Of a DNA stretch of 64,000 nt, positions 18,470-28,911 are shown in pieces. Each line of letters starts with the position of its first letter. Position 1 is the stretch's first letter. The translations under genes were made by a program, and so were the position numbers. Origin of the DNA: Mycobacteroides franklinii (lineage in GTDB: Bacteria; Actinomycetota; Actinomycetes; Mycobacteriales; Mycobacteriaceae); contig NZ_MAFQ01000009.1 of assembly GCF_002013895.1 (NCBI RefSeq), positions 239,279-303,278 on the forward strand, written 5' to 3'. The notes below the pieces were generated by a model. That model was given only the letters and a program-made list of their open reading frames with translations. It did no database searches and was not told the DNA's origin.

Positions 18470-18987
18470 CCGCTCTTGGCCACGATCCGCACTCCGTCCC
18501 TACCGGAGGCCAGTAGGTCCTGGAGCACCTTCTCCACAACCTGCAGGTCGGCATTGCTGTAACGCTGCAAGAAGTCGCGCACGCCATGCTCCATCTCCTC
18601 ATGCAGGGTGCTGTGCACGTCGACGACGATGCCGCCGTCGGCGGTCAGGATGAGCTCAATCTCCTTACGGTTACCGGGAATCGGTACACGCTCAACCCAG
18701 CCCGCATCCACCAGCCGCTGTACGTGCTTGGACACCGTGCCCTTGAGCTGGCCCGAGCGCGCCGCCAGACCCACCACACTGACCGGCCCTTCGGCAATCG
18801 CCGCCAGCAGATGTAGCGAGAGCGTCGGCAGCGTTCTAACAAGATGCTCCATCCGGCGTGGGCATCGCTGCGCCATGAAATCGCGCTCCGCATCGGAATC
18901 CTCGTCCGGTTCGAACTTGTCCCCCACCGCGCCCACCAGCGTGTTGATGCTGGCAATCAAGGCCGACTTGGTTTTCATGGAAACCAT
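18466..18987 (-). CDS. MarR-family regulator
   Basis: The 173-residue protein has a winged helix-turn-helix centred on VSVVGLAARSGQLKGTVSKHVQRLVDAGWVERV, at about residues 70-102, with the basic wing NRKEIELILTADG. Two starts are possible, ATG 18987 or ATG 18978. It is divergent from a quinone oxidoreductase gene. Two copies of a TGGTTT-N6-AAACCA palindrome lie between, one covering its own start codons and one upstream of the target. This supports a self-regulated redox- or quinone-responsive repressor like MarR/OhrR relatives. The inducer is unknown. Confidence 0.87.
   Translation of the reverse strand: MVSMKTKSALIASINTLVGAVGDKFEPDEDSDAERDFMAQRCPRRMEHLVRTLPTLSLHLLAAIAEGPVSVVGLAARSGQLKGTVSKHVQRLVDAGWVERVPIPGNRKEIELILTADGGIVVDVHSTLHEEMEHGVRDFLQRYSNADLQVVEKVLQDLLASGRDGVRIVAKSG
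18968..18987. promoter_or_regulatory. MarR operator copy 1 over the marR start
   Basis: The 20-bp site TTGGTTTTCATGGAAACCAT shares the core TGGTTT-N6-AAACCA with a second, better palindrome 56 bp away. Its arms match at six of eight positions. It covers both candidate start codons of the MarR gene, so bound repressor would block expression of its own gene. Confidence 0.65.
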
Positions 18988-19023
18988 ATTGCCATCCGGC
19001 GGCGGGCGCCGTACATTGTTCAT

Positions 19024-19043
19024 ATGGTTTCGATGGAAACCAT
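19024..19043. promoter_or_regulatory. MarR operator copy 2 upstream of the quinone oxidoreductase
   Basis: ATGGTTTCGATGGAAACCAT is a perfect inverted repeat with 8-bp arms and a 4-bp centre, 27 bp upstream of the oxidoreductase start. A further 12-bp palindrome, TTTCTACAGAAA, overlaps its right end at 19043-19054. The repeat of the same core near the MarR gene makes it a likely MarR operator. Confidence 0.7.
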
Positions 19044-19070
19044 TTCTACAGAAACTTTGAGGAGTACGCT

Positions 19071-20048
19071 ATGAAGGCAGCAGTCGTGCACGAATGGGGG
19101 CAGCAGCCCGCCTACACCGACTTCCCAGACCCGCAGCCCACCGACGGCACCGAGGTCGCCACCGTCGAGGCATCGGCCCTGACCAACCTGACCCGGGCCG
19201 TCATCTCCGGAAAGCACTACAGCAGCAAGGAGATCGGCCTGCCCGCGATCGCCGGAGTCGACGGCGTGGCCCGGCTCGCCAACGGCAAGCGCGTGTACTC
19301 CGGGTCACTCGCACCGTACGGGATGATGGCCGAACGCACCGTCGTGTACCCGGCCGGCGCCGTCGAGGTGCCCGAGCACGTCGATTCGGTGACCGCCGCC
19401 GCGATACCCAATCCGGGGATATCGGCGTGGCTGGCCCTCTCCCATGGCGCTGCGGTGCAGCCCGGCCAGCACGTGCTGGTGCTCGGAGCCACCGGTGTCA
19501 CCGGGTCACTCGCCGTCCAGCTGGCGAAATCGGTGTTCGGCGCCGGACAGGTGACGGTCGCGGGCCGCAATGCCGAGCGGCTGGACTGGCTGCGCACGGT
19601 GGGCGCCGATGACGTCATCACCCTGGGCAACGATGACCTCACCGAGGCCATCACGGCGCGGCACGCGGCGCGACCCTTCGACGCGGTGCTGGACTACCTG
19701 TGGGGCTCCCCCGCCGAGCAGACTCTCAAGGCGCTGGCCGCCAGCCACCCGTCGGCACACTTCCACGCCACCCGGTTTGTGCAGATCGGCGCGATGACCG
19801 GGGAGACCGTCAGTGTCGATGCCTCCACCTTGCGCAGCACCGGTATCACCCTGGCCGGTGTCGGGATCGGCAGCGTGCCGCCGCAGGCCCTGTTGCAGGC
19901 TCGTACCGAGGCCCTGCCGAAGCTGTTCGCCATGGTCGACAGCGGAGAGCTGCAGCTCCAGACGTTGGCGCGGCCGCTGGCTGATATCGAAGCCGTATGG
20001 GCGGCAAAGGAGCCGTCCGGGGTGCGGGTGGTGGTCACTCCCCAGTAA
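19071..20048 (+). CDS. Zinc-independent quinone oxidoreductase/MDR enzyme
   Basis: This 325-residue NADPH-dependent medium-chain reductase has the N-terminal GroES-like domain (residues 1-120) and a Rossmann fold with the motif LGATGVTGSLAVQLAK at about residues 142-157. No zinc-binding Cys cluster is present, as in quinone oxidoreductases and zeta-crystallins. A GAGGAG ribosome site precedes ATG 19071. The divergent MarR with two matching operators suggests induction by electrophiles or quinones. It is a complete gene, unlike the truncated MDR remnant at 5.1 kb. Substrate unknown. Confidence 0.87.
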   Translation: MKAAVVHEWGQQPAYTDFPDPQPTDGTEVATVEASALTNLTRAVISGKHYSSKEIGLPAIAGVDGVARLANGKRVYSGSLAPYGMMAERTVVYPAGAVEVPEHVDSVTAAAIPNPGISAWLALSHGAAVQPGQHVLVLGATGVTGSLAVQLAKSVFGAGQVTVAGRNAERLDWLRTVGADDVITLGNDDLTEAITARHAARPFDAVLDYLWGSPAEQTLKALAASHPSAHFHATRFVQIGAMTGETVSVDASTLRSTGITLAGVGIGSVPPQALLQARTEALPKLFAMVDSGELQLQTLARPLADIEAVWAAKEPSGVRVVVTPQ

Positions 20049-20106
20049 CCTGCCGGTCGCCTGTTTCCGGTTTTCCCGTGCGCCATTCGATGGCACGGTG
20101 TTACCC

Positions 20107-22578
<2,472 letters not shown>

Positions 22579-22593
22579 ATAAATACGCCTTGG

Positions 22594-22621
22594 CACATCA
22601 TATGCGTGAACATATGATGTG
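22594..22621. promoter_or_regulatory. Long perfect inverted repeat at the start of the DinB-like gene
   Basis: Two 11-bp arms, CACATCATATG and CATATGATGTG, flank a 6-bp spacer. The repeat is AT-rich with no T-run after it, so an operator is more likely than a glgP terminator. It covers the GTG start candidate at 22619 and ends 3 bp before ATG 22625, so a bound regulator would block transcription or translation of that gene. No regulator gene is adjacent. Confidence 0.65.
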
Positions 22622-22624
22622 TGC

Positions 22625-23251
22625 ATGAACACGCCTATTGATCTTCGAGATGTGCACAGAACCGCCGTCCTGGCGTCCGCCGATATCGTCGCGGCAGTCA
22701 CCCGGGACGACTTGCAGCGCCCGACCCCGTGCGCGGGGTGGACGCTGTCCGACCTGCTGATACACATGACCGTCCAGCATCACGGTTTCGCGGCCGCCGC
22801 CCGTGGAGCCGGCGCCGATCCAGCAGTCTGGAACCCCGACACCGTCGCCGATGCGGTGATCGCCGATCCCGCGGGCGCCTATCGCCGTGCGGTCGAGGAC
22901 GTGCTCGAGGCGTTCGGCGCCGACGGGGTGCTGGAGGCGACGTTCACGCTGGGTGAGCTGGGTCCGGAGGCCTCCTTTCCCGGTGCCACGGCCATCGGCT
23001 TTCACTTCATCGACTACGTGGTGCACGGATGGGATGCGGCGCGCAGCATCGGTGCGCCGTTCGAGCTTTCCGACGACGTGATTGCCGCGGCCGTCCCGAT
23101 CGCATTGGCCGTGCCCGACGGCGACTTTCGTACCGCCCAGGGGTCGGTATTCGCACGCGCGCTGAGCGGAACCGATGGCCAGGGCGATGTCGATCTCATC
23201 CTCCGCCATCTGGGCCGCTCACCGGATTGGGCACCTACTGTGGTGGGGTGA
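22625..23251 (+). CDS. TIGR03086-family DinB-like metal-binding protein
   Basis: The 208-residue protein matches actinobacterial TIGR03086-type proteins in the mycothiol maleylpyruvate isomerase/DinB superfamily. These are four-helix bundles that bind a metal through three histidines and are thought to use mycothiol. Candidate ligands are the His in LLIHMTVQHHGF and HFIDYVVHGWD. CAGWTLSDLLIH is a family hallmark. Start is ATG 22625, or GTG two codons earlier inside the palindrome. The stop overlaps the GTG of the next gene by four bases, which indicates coupled expression with the isochorismatase-like gene. Confidence 0.8.
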   Translation: MNTPIDLRDVHRTAVLASADIVAAVTRDDLQRPTPCAGWTLSDLLIHMTVQHHGFAAAARGAGADPAVWNPDTVADAVIADPAGAYRRAVEDVLEAFGADGVLEATFTLGELGPEASFPGATAIGFHFIDYVVHGWDAARSIGAPFELSDDVIAAAVPIALAVPDGDFRTAQGSVFARALSGTDGQGDVDLILRHLGRSPDWAPTVVG

Positions 23252-23904
23252 CTAGCTTCGTCGCTCCCGAGTGGGACAGCTCAGCCCTGGTAGTCATCGA
23301 TGTGCAGACCGAGTTTGTCTCCGGCGCCATGACGGTGCCGGGGACCGCGGACCGGATTCCGGCGCTCAGTCGTCTGGTCTCGGCATTCCGTAAGGCCGGG
23401 CGCCCGATCGTGCATGTGGTGCGGCTCTACGTTCCGGGCGGCACCGATACCGATTTACCCCGTCGCGCAGAGATTCTCGCCGGACGCGAGGTCGCCGCGC
23501 CGGGCAGTGATGGTTCACAGATTCCCGCCGAGCTCCTACCCGCCGGCGCGCAGCTGGATCCAGAGCTGCTGTTGGCGGGCGGATTCCAGGAAGTCGGTCC
23601 CGCCGAGCACATTGCGTTCAAGCCGCGCTGGAGCGCGTTCTACCGCACCGAGCTGGAGCGGCATCTGCGCGAACGGGGCATCTCGACCGTGGTGGTGGCG
23701 GGCTGCAATCTGCCGAATTGCCCGCGCGCCACACTGTTCGACGCCTCTGAGCGGGACTACCGCGCGGTGATCGTCGAGGACGCGACCTCGCAGGTCACGC
23801 CGGAACGGCTGCACGACCTGACGCTTATCGGGGTGACCGTGACCGACGTCGCGTCGGTGGAGAAAGAGCTGTTGGGCTCAGGAGAATCCGTCGATCTGGG
23901 ATAG
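23248..23904 (+). CDS. Isochorismatase-like cysteine hydrolase
   Basis: This 218-residue protein has the Asp-Lys-Cys triad of the family: Asp18 in VVIDVQTEF, Lys125 in AFKPRWSAF and Cys158 in GCNLPNCPRATLFDA. Members hydrolyse amides or vinyl ethers (nicotinamide, N-carbamoyl compounds, isochorismate), so the substrate cannot be named. It begins with GTG overlapping the previous stop and forms a two-gene operon behind the palindrome at 22594-22621. Its last 27 bases overlap the convergent acyl-CoA dehydrogenase gene. Confidence 0.87.
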   Translation: MTSFVAPEWDSSALVVIDVQTEFVSGAMTVPGTADRIPALSRLVSAFRKAGRPIVHVVRLYVPGGTDTDLPRRAEILAGREVAAPGSDGSQIPAELLPAGAQLDPELLLAGGFQEVGPAEHIAFKPRWSAFYRTELERHLRERGISTVVVAGCNLPNCPRATLFDASERDYRAVIVEDATSQVTPERLHDLTLIGVTVTDVASVEKELLGSGESVDLG

Positions 23905-25017
23905 CACCCGCATCATCACCTCGTCGGCGCCGCCGCCGATGCTGAGCAGGCGCTGATCCCGGAAGAATCGCGAGGTCCACGTCTCGGTCATGTATCCCAT
24001 GCCGCCATGGACCTGCAGGCACCAGTCGGCGACCTCGCGGACCAGCGGCCCGGCCGAAAGCTTGGCGATGGTGACCTTGCGGGTCACGTCCTCCCCCGCC
24101 ATGTACCGGCCGGCGATGTCGCGGTTGTAGGTCTCCAGCATGTCGGCCCGCGCCGCCAATCCGGCGTATTGGTAGGCCAGATGCTGATTCTTGGTGAGCG
24201 GCTTGCCAAACACCTGGCGCGCCAACGCGTATTCCTTGGTGCGCTGCAACGCCCGGTTCACACCGGCGGGAATGCCGTAGGCGCCGAACATGCGCTCCAT
24301 GACGAACTGCGACATCTGCTGCTGGAACCCTCGGCCGATCTCGCCGATGGTGTTGGCCACCGGCACCCGCACATCGTCGAACGTGATCAGCCCGGTATCG
24401 GAAGCGTGCATGCCCAGTTTGTCGAGCTTGCGAACCTCATATCCGGGTGTCTTGGTCGGCACGATGATCTGGCTCATCCCGGCATAACCGCCCTCGCCGG
24501 ACGTTCGGGTCAGCACACACAGCCAGTCGGCCTGAACGGAGTTGGTGATGAACATCTTCGAGCCGTTGATCACCCAGTCGTCACCGTCGCGCCGGGCATG
24601 GGTCTTGATACCGGCCACATCGGAGCCGGCATCGGGCTCGGTCACCGCGATCGCCGCGATCTGCTCGCCGGTGAGCGCCGGGGCCAGGAACTCGCGCTTG
24701 AGCTCATCGCTGCCGTGTTTGTGCAGCGACGGGGTCGCCATCGCCACATGAACCCCGAACGCCATCGGGAACGAACCGTGGTCCACCCGGCCCAGTTCTT
24801 CGGCAAGCACCAGCGTGAAGAGATGATCGGCCCCCTGGCCGCCGTACTCGGGGTCATATTCCAGCCCGACGAATCCGAGCTTGGCCATGTCGGCGACCAC
24901 GTCGTGCAGCGGCATCATCTGCTCGCGTTCCCACTCGTCGACGCGGGGGTTGATCTTTTCCTCGATGTACCTGCGGATGGTGCTGCGGAAATCGTCGTGT
25001 TCGGACGAGAACGTCAT
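23878..25017 (-). CDS. Acyl-CoA dehydrogenase
   Basis: A second acyl-CoA dehydrogenase (379 residues), only moderately like the one at 14.4 kb. Signatures are IAVTEPDAGSDVAG, WVINGSKMFITNS and the C-terminal LQVHGGMGYMTETWTSRFFRD with SIGGGADEVMM. An AAGGAG site lies 6 bp before ATG 25017. No partner beta-oxidation gene adjoins it, so it seems to be a single transcription unit. It would act on acyl-CoA with an electron-transfer flavoprotein acceptor. Substrate not determined. It overlaps the convergent hydrolase by 27 bp. Confidence 0.9.
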   Translation of the reverse strand: MTFSSEHDDFRSTIRRYIEEKINPRVDEWEREQMMPLHDVVADMAKLGFVGLEYDPEYGGQGADHLFTLVLAEELGRVDHGSFPMAFGVHVAMATPSLHKHGSDELKREFLAPALTGEQIAAIAVTEPDAGSDVAGIKTHARRDGDDWVINGSKMFITNSVQADWLCVLTRTSGEGGYAGMSQIIVPTKTPGYEVRKLDKLGMHASDTGLITFDDVRVPVANTIGEIGRGFQQQMSQFVMERMFGAYGIPAGVNRALQRTKEYALARQVFGKPLTKNQHLAYQYAGLAARADMLETYNRDIAGRYMAGEDVTRKVTIAKLSAGPLVREVADWCLQVHGGMGYMTETWTSRFFRDQRLLSIGGGADEVMMRVLSQIDGFS

Positions 25018-25116
25018 CGGTCTCTCCTTGTGTCGGTGTTCCAAGCCATCTTGCCTCAGCCGAGCGAGCTAACATGATGGAGGACGGCCGTCGTCGCCGT
25101 CCGTTGGAGGTCTGCC

Positions 25117-25434
25117 ATGGTGTCGCCAGTGGTCCGTATCGCACTAATGCCGCTGTGGCTGGCCGCTATTGCGGCGTCCCTTTCCCTCCCGGTGGTGGCC
25201 CAGGCCGCACCGATGCTGCCGGTCGGCGGCGAGTCACCGTCGCAAACCATTTCTGATCTGGAGGACGAAGGGTACGACGTCCAAATCAACTACGTGATGG
25301 GCAACAGCAATACCCCGCTGGATATGTGCAGGGTGCTTGCCGTCCACAACCCGAACCGTTCGGGCAAGCCGGTGGACACCTTCACCACCGTTTATGTCGA
25401 TATCTCCTGCCCCGACTTCTGGCAGGACGACTAG
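25117..25434 (+). CDS. Small secreted protein with two conserved cysteines
   Basis: This 105-residue protein begins with a signal peptide (hydrophobic residues 7-26, cleavage likely after AQA). The mature 75 residues carry two Cys (LDMCRVL and DISCPDF) that could form a disulfide. The pattern (a short D-L-E-D-E-G-Y-D-V-Q-I-N-Y segment, then Cys, then TVYVDISCP) resembles small secreted proteins seen widely in mycobacteria with no known role. It starts at ATG 25117 after GGAGG. It converges with the ABC-F gene, overlapping its stop by 4 bp. Confidence 0.75.
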   Translation: MVSPVVRIALMPLWLAAIAASLSLPVVAQAAPMLPVGGESPSQTISDLEDEGYDVQINYVMGNSNTPLDMCRVLAVHNPNRSGKPVDTFTTVYVDISCPDFWQDD

Positions 25435-27017
25435 CCGTTCCCGGACGTCGCCCGCCAGTTGACCGGCGCGGCGTCGATGTCCTCGAGGAATGTCGCGTCG
25501 TGACTGGCCACGATCAGCGCGCCCCGGTAGTCGGCGAGCGCCGAGACCAGTGCGTCGTAGGACGCGAAGTCCAGGTTGTTGGTCGGTTCGTCGAGCAGTA
25601 GCAGCTGTGGCGCCGGGTCGCTCAGCAGCACCGCCGCCAGTGTCGCGCGGAACCGCTCCCCACCGGACAGCGCGCCCACCAGACGATCGGCCGCGTTGCC
25701 ACGGAACAGGAAGCGCGCCAGCCGTGCCCGGATGGTGTTGATATCGGCGTGCGGTGCCCGGCGCACGACATTGTCGGCGACGCTGAGATCATCAGCCAGC
25801 ACGTCGAGCCGCTGCGGCAGTAGCCCCATCGGAACATGCACGGTCACAACGCCTTCGACGGGGGCGATGCGCCCGGCGATCGTATGCAGCAGCGTGGTCT
25901 TACCCGAGCCGTTGCGGCCGGTGAGCCCCACCCGCTGCGGGCCATGCAGCTCCAGTTGTGCGGCCGCACCGTGACGTAGCACCAGGTTCTCGGTGGTCAG
26001 CACGACGCGACCGGTGTGTACCTCGGTGTCGGGCAGGTCGATGCGGATGGTGCGATCAACGCGCAGCCTGGATTGCGCCTCGTTGGCGTGTTCGCGGGCC
26101 ATGTCCAGCCTGTCGGTCTGGGTTTGTTTGAGCGCGGCCGCCGACTCCTGCGCGGCCCGTTTGCGCAGGCCCATCACGATCTTGGGTTCGCGCTTGTTGG
26201 CCTGCATCTTGGCGCCGTAACGCTTGCGCTGGGCGATCACCCGCTCGGCCTCCGCCAGGTCGCGCCGCTCACGGCGCACCTCAGCCTTGGCCGTCGAAAT
26301 AGCCTGTGCGACAGCCTCCTGCTCGACGGCCACTTGTTCGGCGTAGGCACTGTAGCCGCCGCCGTACCAGGCGACGGAACCATCGCGCAGATCGCCGATG
26401 CGCTCGACGCGCTCCAGGAGCTCCCGGTCGTGGCTGACGACCAGCAGGGTGCGCGGCCAGGTCTCGACGAGCTCGTAGAGATGCGCACGGGATTCGCCGT
26501 CCAGATTGTTGGTGGGCTCGTCGAGTAACAGGATGTCGGGGCGGCGCAGCAGCAGCCGGGCAAGGCCCAGCCGAATGACCTCGCCGCCGGAGAGTTCACC
26601 AAGAGTGCGCTCCAGCACGGCCTTTGGCAGCCCGAGACGTTCCAACTCGGCGGTCACCCGCTCTGCCAGGTCCCAATCGTCACCAATGGTGTCGAAGTGT
26701 TGCTGGTCGGTGGACCCGTTCTCGATAGCCTCGATGGCCATCAGCACCGGTGTGAGCCCGAGCAGGTCGGGCACCGTCTCATCGGCACGGATGGTGAGAT
26801 CCTGTGGCAGATAACCGATCTGACCGGAGGCATGGACTGTCCCCGACGTCGGGGACAGCTCCCCCGCGATGAGCCGCAGCAGGGTGGACTTGCCCGAGCC
26901 GTTGACTCCGACCAAGCCGGAGCGCCCGGATGGCACCAGCATGTCGAGCCCATCAAGGGCGACGGCACCGTCGGGGTGGATGTAGGTGAGTGCGCCGCAG
27001 GAGATGACAGCAGACAT
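25431..27017 (-). CDS. ABC-F family ATPase (ribosome-protection/translation factor type)
   Basis: ABC-F proteins have two ATPase domains and no membrane span. They act on the ribosome, and several confer resistance to macrolides, lincosamides or related drugs. The 528-residue protein has two Walker A motifs (NGSGKSTLL and NGSGKTTLL) and two signatures (LSGGEVIRLGL and LSGGERFRATL). Between them lies a basic linker rich in Arg and Lys (RKRYGAKMQANKREPK) that in the family reaches the peptidyl-tRNA. The ATG at 27017 follows AGGAAGG. The 5' leader has a micro-ORF and a base-pairing element (see separate entry), which suggests drug-induced expression. WhiB7-regulated ABC-F genes are known in M. 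abscessus. The drug spectrum is not inferable. Confidence 0.9.
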   Translation of the reverse strand: MSAVISCGALTYIHPDGAVALDGLDMLVPSGRSGLVGVNGSGKSTLLRLIAGELSPTSGTVHASGQIGYLPQDLTIRADETVPDLLGLTPVLMAIEAIENGSTDQQHFDTIGDDWDLAERVTAELERLGLPKAVLERTLGELSGGEVIRLGLARLLLRRPDILLLDEPTNNLDGESRAHLYELVETWPRTLLVVSHDRELLERVERIGDLRDGSVAWYGGGYSAYAEQVAVEQEAVAQAISTAKAEVRRERRDLAEAERVIAQRKRYGAKMQANKREPKIVMGLRKRAAQESAAALKQTQTDRLDMAREHANEAQSRLRVDRTIRIDLPDTEVHTGRVVLTTENLVLRHGAAAQLELHGPQRVGLTGRNGSGKTTLLHTIAGRIAPVEGVVTVHVPMGLLPQRLDVLADDLSVADNVVRRAPHADINTIRARLARFLFRGNAADRLVGALSGGERFRATLAAVLLSDPAPQLLLLDEPTNNLDFASYDALVSALADYRGALIVASHDATFLEDIDAAPVNWRATSGNG

Positions 27018-27029
27018 GGAAGAGCCTTC

Positions 27030-27096
27030 CTGTGAGGTGGGGTCGCCGAAATCGCGCGATGGCGCGCCGGCGGATTGCCAGACCTCACAGATCCAT
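27030..27096 (-). promoter_or_regulatory. Attenuator-like leader of the ABC-F gene (micro-ORF plus stem)
   Basis: On the minus strand, a GAAAGG site precedes the micro-ORF ATG-GAT-CTG-TGA (27096-27085, Met-Asp-Leu-stop). The micro-ORF runs straight into the arm CTGTGAGGT (27090-27082). A perfect 9-base complement, ACCTCACAG (27038-27030), overlaps two bases of the AGGAAGG ribosome site of the ABC-F gene at 27031-27025. If the arms pair, the site is partly hidden. A ribosome stalled on the micro-ORF would free it. This is a typical drug-inducible translational attenuation plan, but it is untested. Confidence 0.6.
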
Positions 27097-27130
27097 GTCG
27101 TACCTTTCGTCGGGGACGAGGACGCCAGCC

Positions 27131-27160
27131 ACACTACGTACGGCCAACCATGCGCCGCAA
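27131..27160 (-). promoter_or_regulatory. Candidate promoter of the ABC-F gene
   Basis: Read on the minus strand, TTGCGG (27160-27155) and TAGTGT (27136-27131) are spaced by 18 bp, and an AAAAC tract lies upstream of the first box. AT-rich sequence beside the -35 box is typical of WhiB7-activated promoters, but the match here is loose. Transcription starting near 27123 would give a leader of about 105 bases that includes the micro-ORF. Confidence 0.35.
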
Positions 27161-27172
27161 CGGGTTTTCGGT

Positions 27173-27829
27173 CTAGTTGACCGGAACCTGCAGAATCGGC
27201 CGGTCCACCCCGGCGCCGGGGCCGTCGAAGTGCCACCACTCGCCGTTGTACACCTGCAGTCCACCGGCCTGCATGGCGCTACGCAGCCGCGCACGGTTGG
27301 CTTGCTGTTCGGGGCTCACCCCGTCGGTGGCGTACGCCAGAGAGCGCGGCGTGAAGTCGTCGAATCCGGTGCCCATGTCGACCAGACCGCGCGCATCGGC
27401 CAGGGTCACGTCCACCGAACGCCCGGCCTCGTGGCTGCGGGCGTACTGGCCGGGCTTGGCGACCCAGTTGGGGTTGGGAACCACCTGGAACATGCGGACC
27501 TGCACGTCATGCGGGCGGTAGCAGTCCCAGAAGACCAGCCGCTCGCCGTTGGCACGAAGCGTGTCGGCGGCGGTCTTGAGCCCGGGCGCCATCGACTCGT
27601 GCACCAGGCACCGGGCGTCGGCCGGATACAGCTGCACGCCGGTGAAGTTGTTGGTGGTGGCGTAGCGCAGGTCGATGATCGCATCGGGTACCACGGTGCG
27701 CACGTCGAGCAGTCCGGCGGCGCGGGCGGCCTCACTCACGGGCGGGACACCGGGGTCGGCACTGGCGGGCGCGACCTGGCTGAGAGCACACCCAATACCG
27801 AGGGCAACAAGAAGAAGACGCTTCATCAT
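27173..27829 (-). CDS. Secreted D-alanyl-D-alanine dipeptidase (VanX-like)
   Basis: This zinc peptidase should cleave D-Ala-D-Ala, recycling or trimming peptidoglycan precursors. The 218-residue protein has a signal peptide (MMKRLLLVALGIGCALSQ, cleavage near APASA). SHEAGRSVDVTL gives the SxHxxGxxxD zinc motif with His and Asp, and GEWWHFD supplies the third zinc His and catalytic Glu. Being exported, it more likely acts on wall or environmental dipeptides than on cytoplasmic precursors, unlike VanX in vancomycin-resistance operons. No vanH or vanA gene is nearby, so a glycopeptide-resistance role is not supported. Start ATG 27829 (or 27826). Confidence 0.85.
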   Translation of the reverse strand: MMKRLLLVALGIGCALSQVAPASADPGVPPVSEAARAAGLLDVRTVVPDAIIDLRYATTNNFTGVQLYPADARCLVHESMAPGLKTAADTLRANGERLVFWDCYRPHDVQVRMFQVVPNPNWVAKPGQYARSHEAGRSVDVTLADARGLVDMGTGFDDFTPRSLAYATDGVSPEQQANRARLRSAMQAGGLQVYNGEWWHFDGPGAGVDRPILQVPVN

Positions 27830-27879
27830 CTCTTCATTGTCTTCATTCAACCTTCAGAATCCGGTATTACGCTCAATTC

Positions 27880-28911
27880 GTGGTCGCACAGAAGCTGGAT
27901 CGCCGCATGTTTGTGGGTCTGGTCGCTGCCGGAGCCGTCACTGTGACGGGGCTGGGTGGTTTCTTGGCTTTGGAGGGCCGGGTCGGCTCCCGGTTGACCG
28001 GACGCTCGTTCATCGACCTTTTCGAGTCGACGGGCGGCAAGTTCGTCGGGTATCGCCGCAATCACGCCAAAGCCCTTGCCGTTTCTGGGCGTTTCGAGAG
28101 TAACGGCACGGGCGCGCAGGTGTCGTCGGCGTCGGTTTTCGCCAAGGGCGTATATCCCGTCGTCGGACGGTTCTCGGTGGGCGGTCAAAACCCGCATCAG
28201 CCCGATACCGGTTCCGGGCAGGCCCTGGCCCTTGAGTTTTCGCTTCCCGGCGGGCAGCAGTGGCGCACGGCGATGGCGGCGGCCCCGGTGTTCATGGCCC
28301 CGACACCGGAGATGTTCTTCGGGCTGCTCTCGGCGCGAAGTTCAGGCAAGGACGCTACGGCGGCGTTTTTGCGGGATAACCCGCCGGCTGCCGCCGCGCA
28401 GAAGCTGATCGAGGTCGCGCCCAAGGCGTCGTCGTTCGCGGAGGCGAGTTATTCCAGCCTCAACGCCTTCATCTTCGTCTCGAAAGACGGTGCGCGGACT
28501 CCGGTGCGGTGGCGCGTGGTTCCCGACGGGGACGTGGCGGGGGCCCCGGCGAAAAACGGCCCCAATTGGATGTTCGAGGCGTTGGCCCAGCGGGTACGTC
28601 GCGGCGAGCTGCGGTACCGGCTGTTGCTGCAGCTCGGCGTTCCCGGACAGGATCCGACGAACGATCCCACGCTGCCGTGGCCGTCGGACCGCATGCAGAT
28701 CGATGCCGGCACACTGGTACTCGGGCATGCGATACCGCAAGAGCAGGAACACATCCGGGATACCAACTTCGATCCGACAGTGCTGCCCAAGGGAATTGAG
28801 TTATCCGATGATCCGATTCTGGCGGCGCGGGCGCCGATCTACGCGGAGTCGTTCCGGCGTCGGGCGCGGGAGACGCCCGCACCGGTGGAACAGTTCGGAC
28901 AGGACATCTGA
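27880..28911 (+). CDS. Small catalase-family peroxidase with N-terminal anchor
   Basis: This 343-residue haem protein is of the small SrpA-type catalase/peroxidase family. RRNHAKALAVSG places the distal His at 62, and APIYAESFRRR near the C-terminus holds the haem-ligand Tyr at 321. Residues 10-31 (FVGLVAAGAVTVTGLGGFLA) are a hydrophobic anchor or signal, with basic residues before it (KLDRRM), so the enzyme is probably outside the membrane. It starts with GTG 27880. The stop overlaps the cytochrome b561 start by one base, so they form a redox pair on the periplasmic side. Confidence 0.85.
   Translation: MVAQKLDRRMFVGLVAAGAVTVTGLGGFLALEGRVGSRLTGRSFIDLFESTGGKFVGYRRNHAKALAVSGRFESNGTGAQVSSASVFAKGVYPVVGRFSVGGQNPHQPDTGSGQALALEFSLPGGQQWRTAMAAAPVFMAPTPEMFFGLLSARSSGKDATAAFLRDNPPAAAAQKLIEVAPKASSFAEASYSSLNAFIFVSKDGARTPVRWRVVPDGDVAGAPAKNGPNWMFEALAQRVRRGELRYRLLLQLGVPGQDPTNDPTLPWPSDRMQIDAGTLVLGHAIPQEQEHIRDTNFDPTVLPKGIELSDDPILAARAPIYAESFRRRARETPAPVEQFGQDI

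Noticed and set aside
22594..22621. The inverted repeat after glgP as a transcription terminator.
   Set aside because: It is AT-rich, has no T-run on either side and overlaps the next gene's start. An operator is more plausible.
27173..27829. A VanX-like dipeptidase might indicate glycopeptide resistance.
   Set aside because: It carries a signal peptide and no vanH, vanA or vanRS genes are nearby. A wall-recycling role is more likely.
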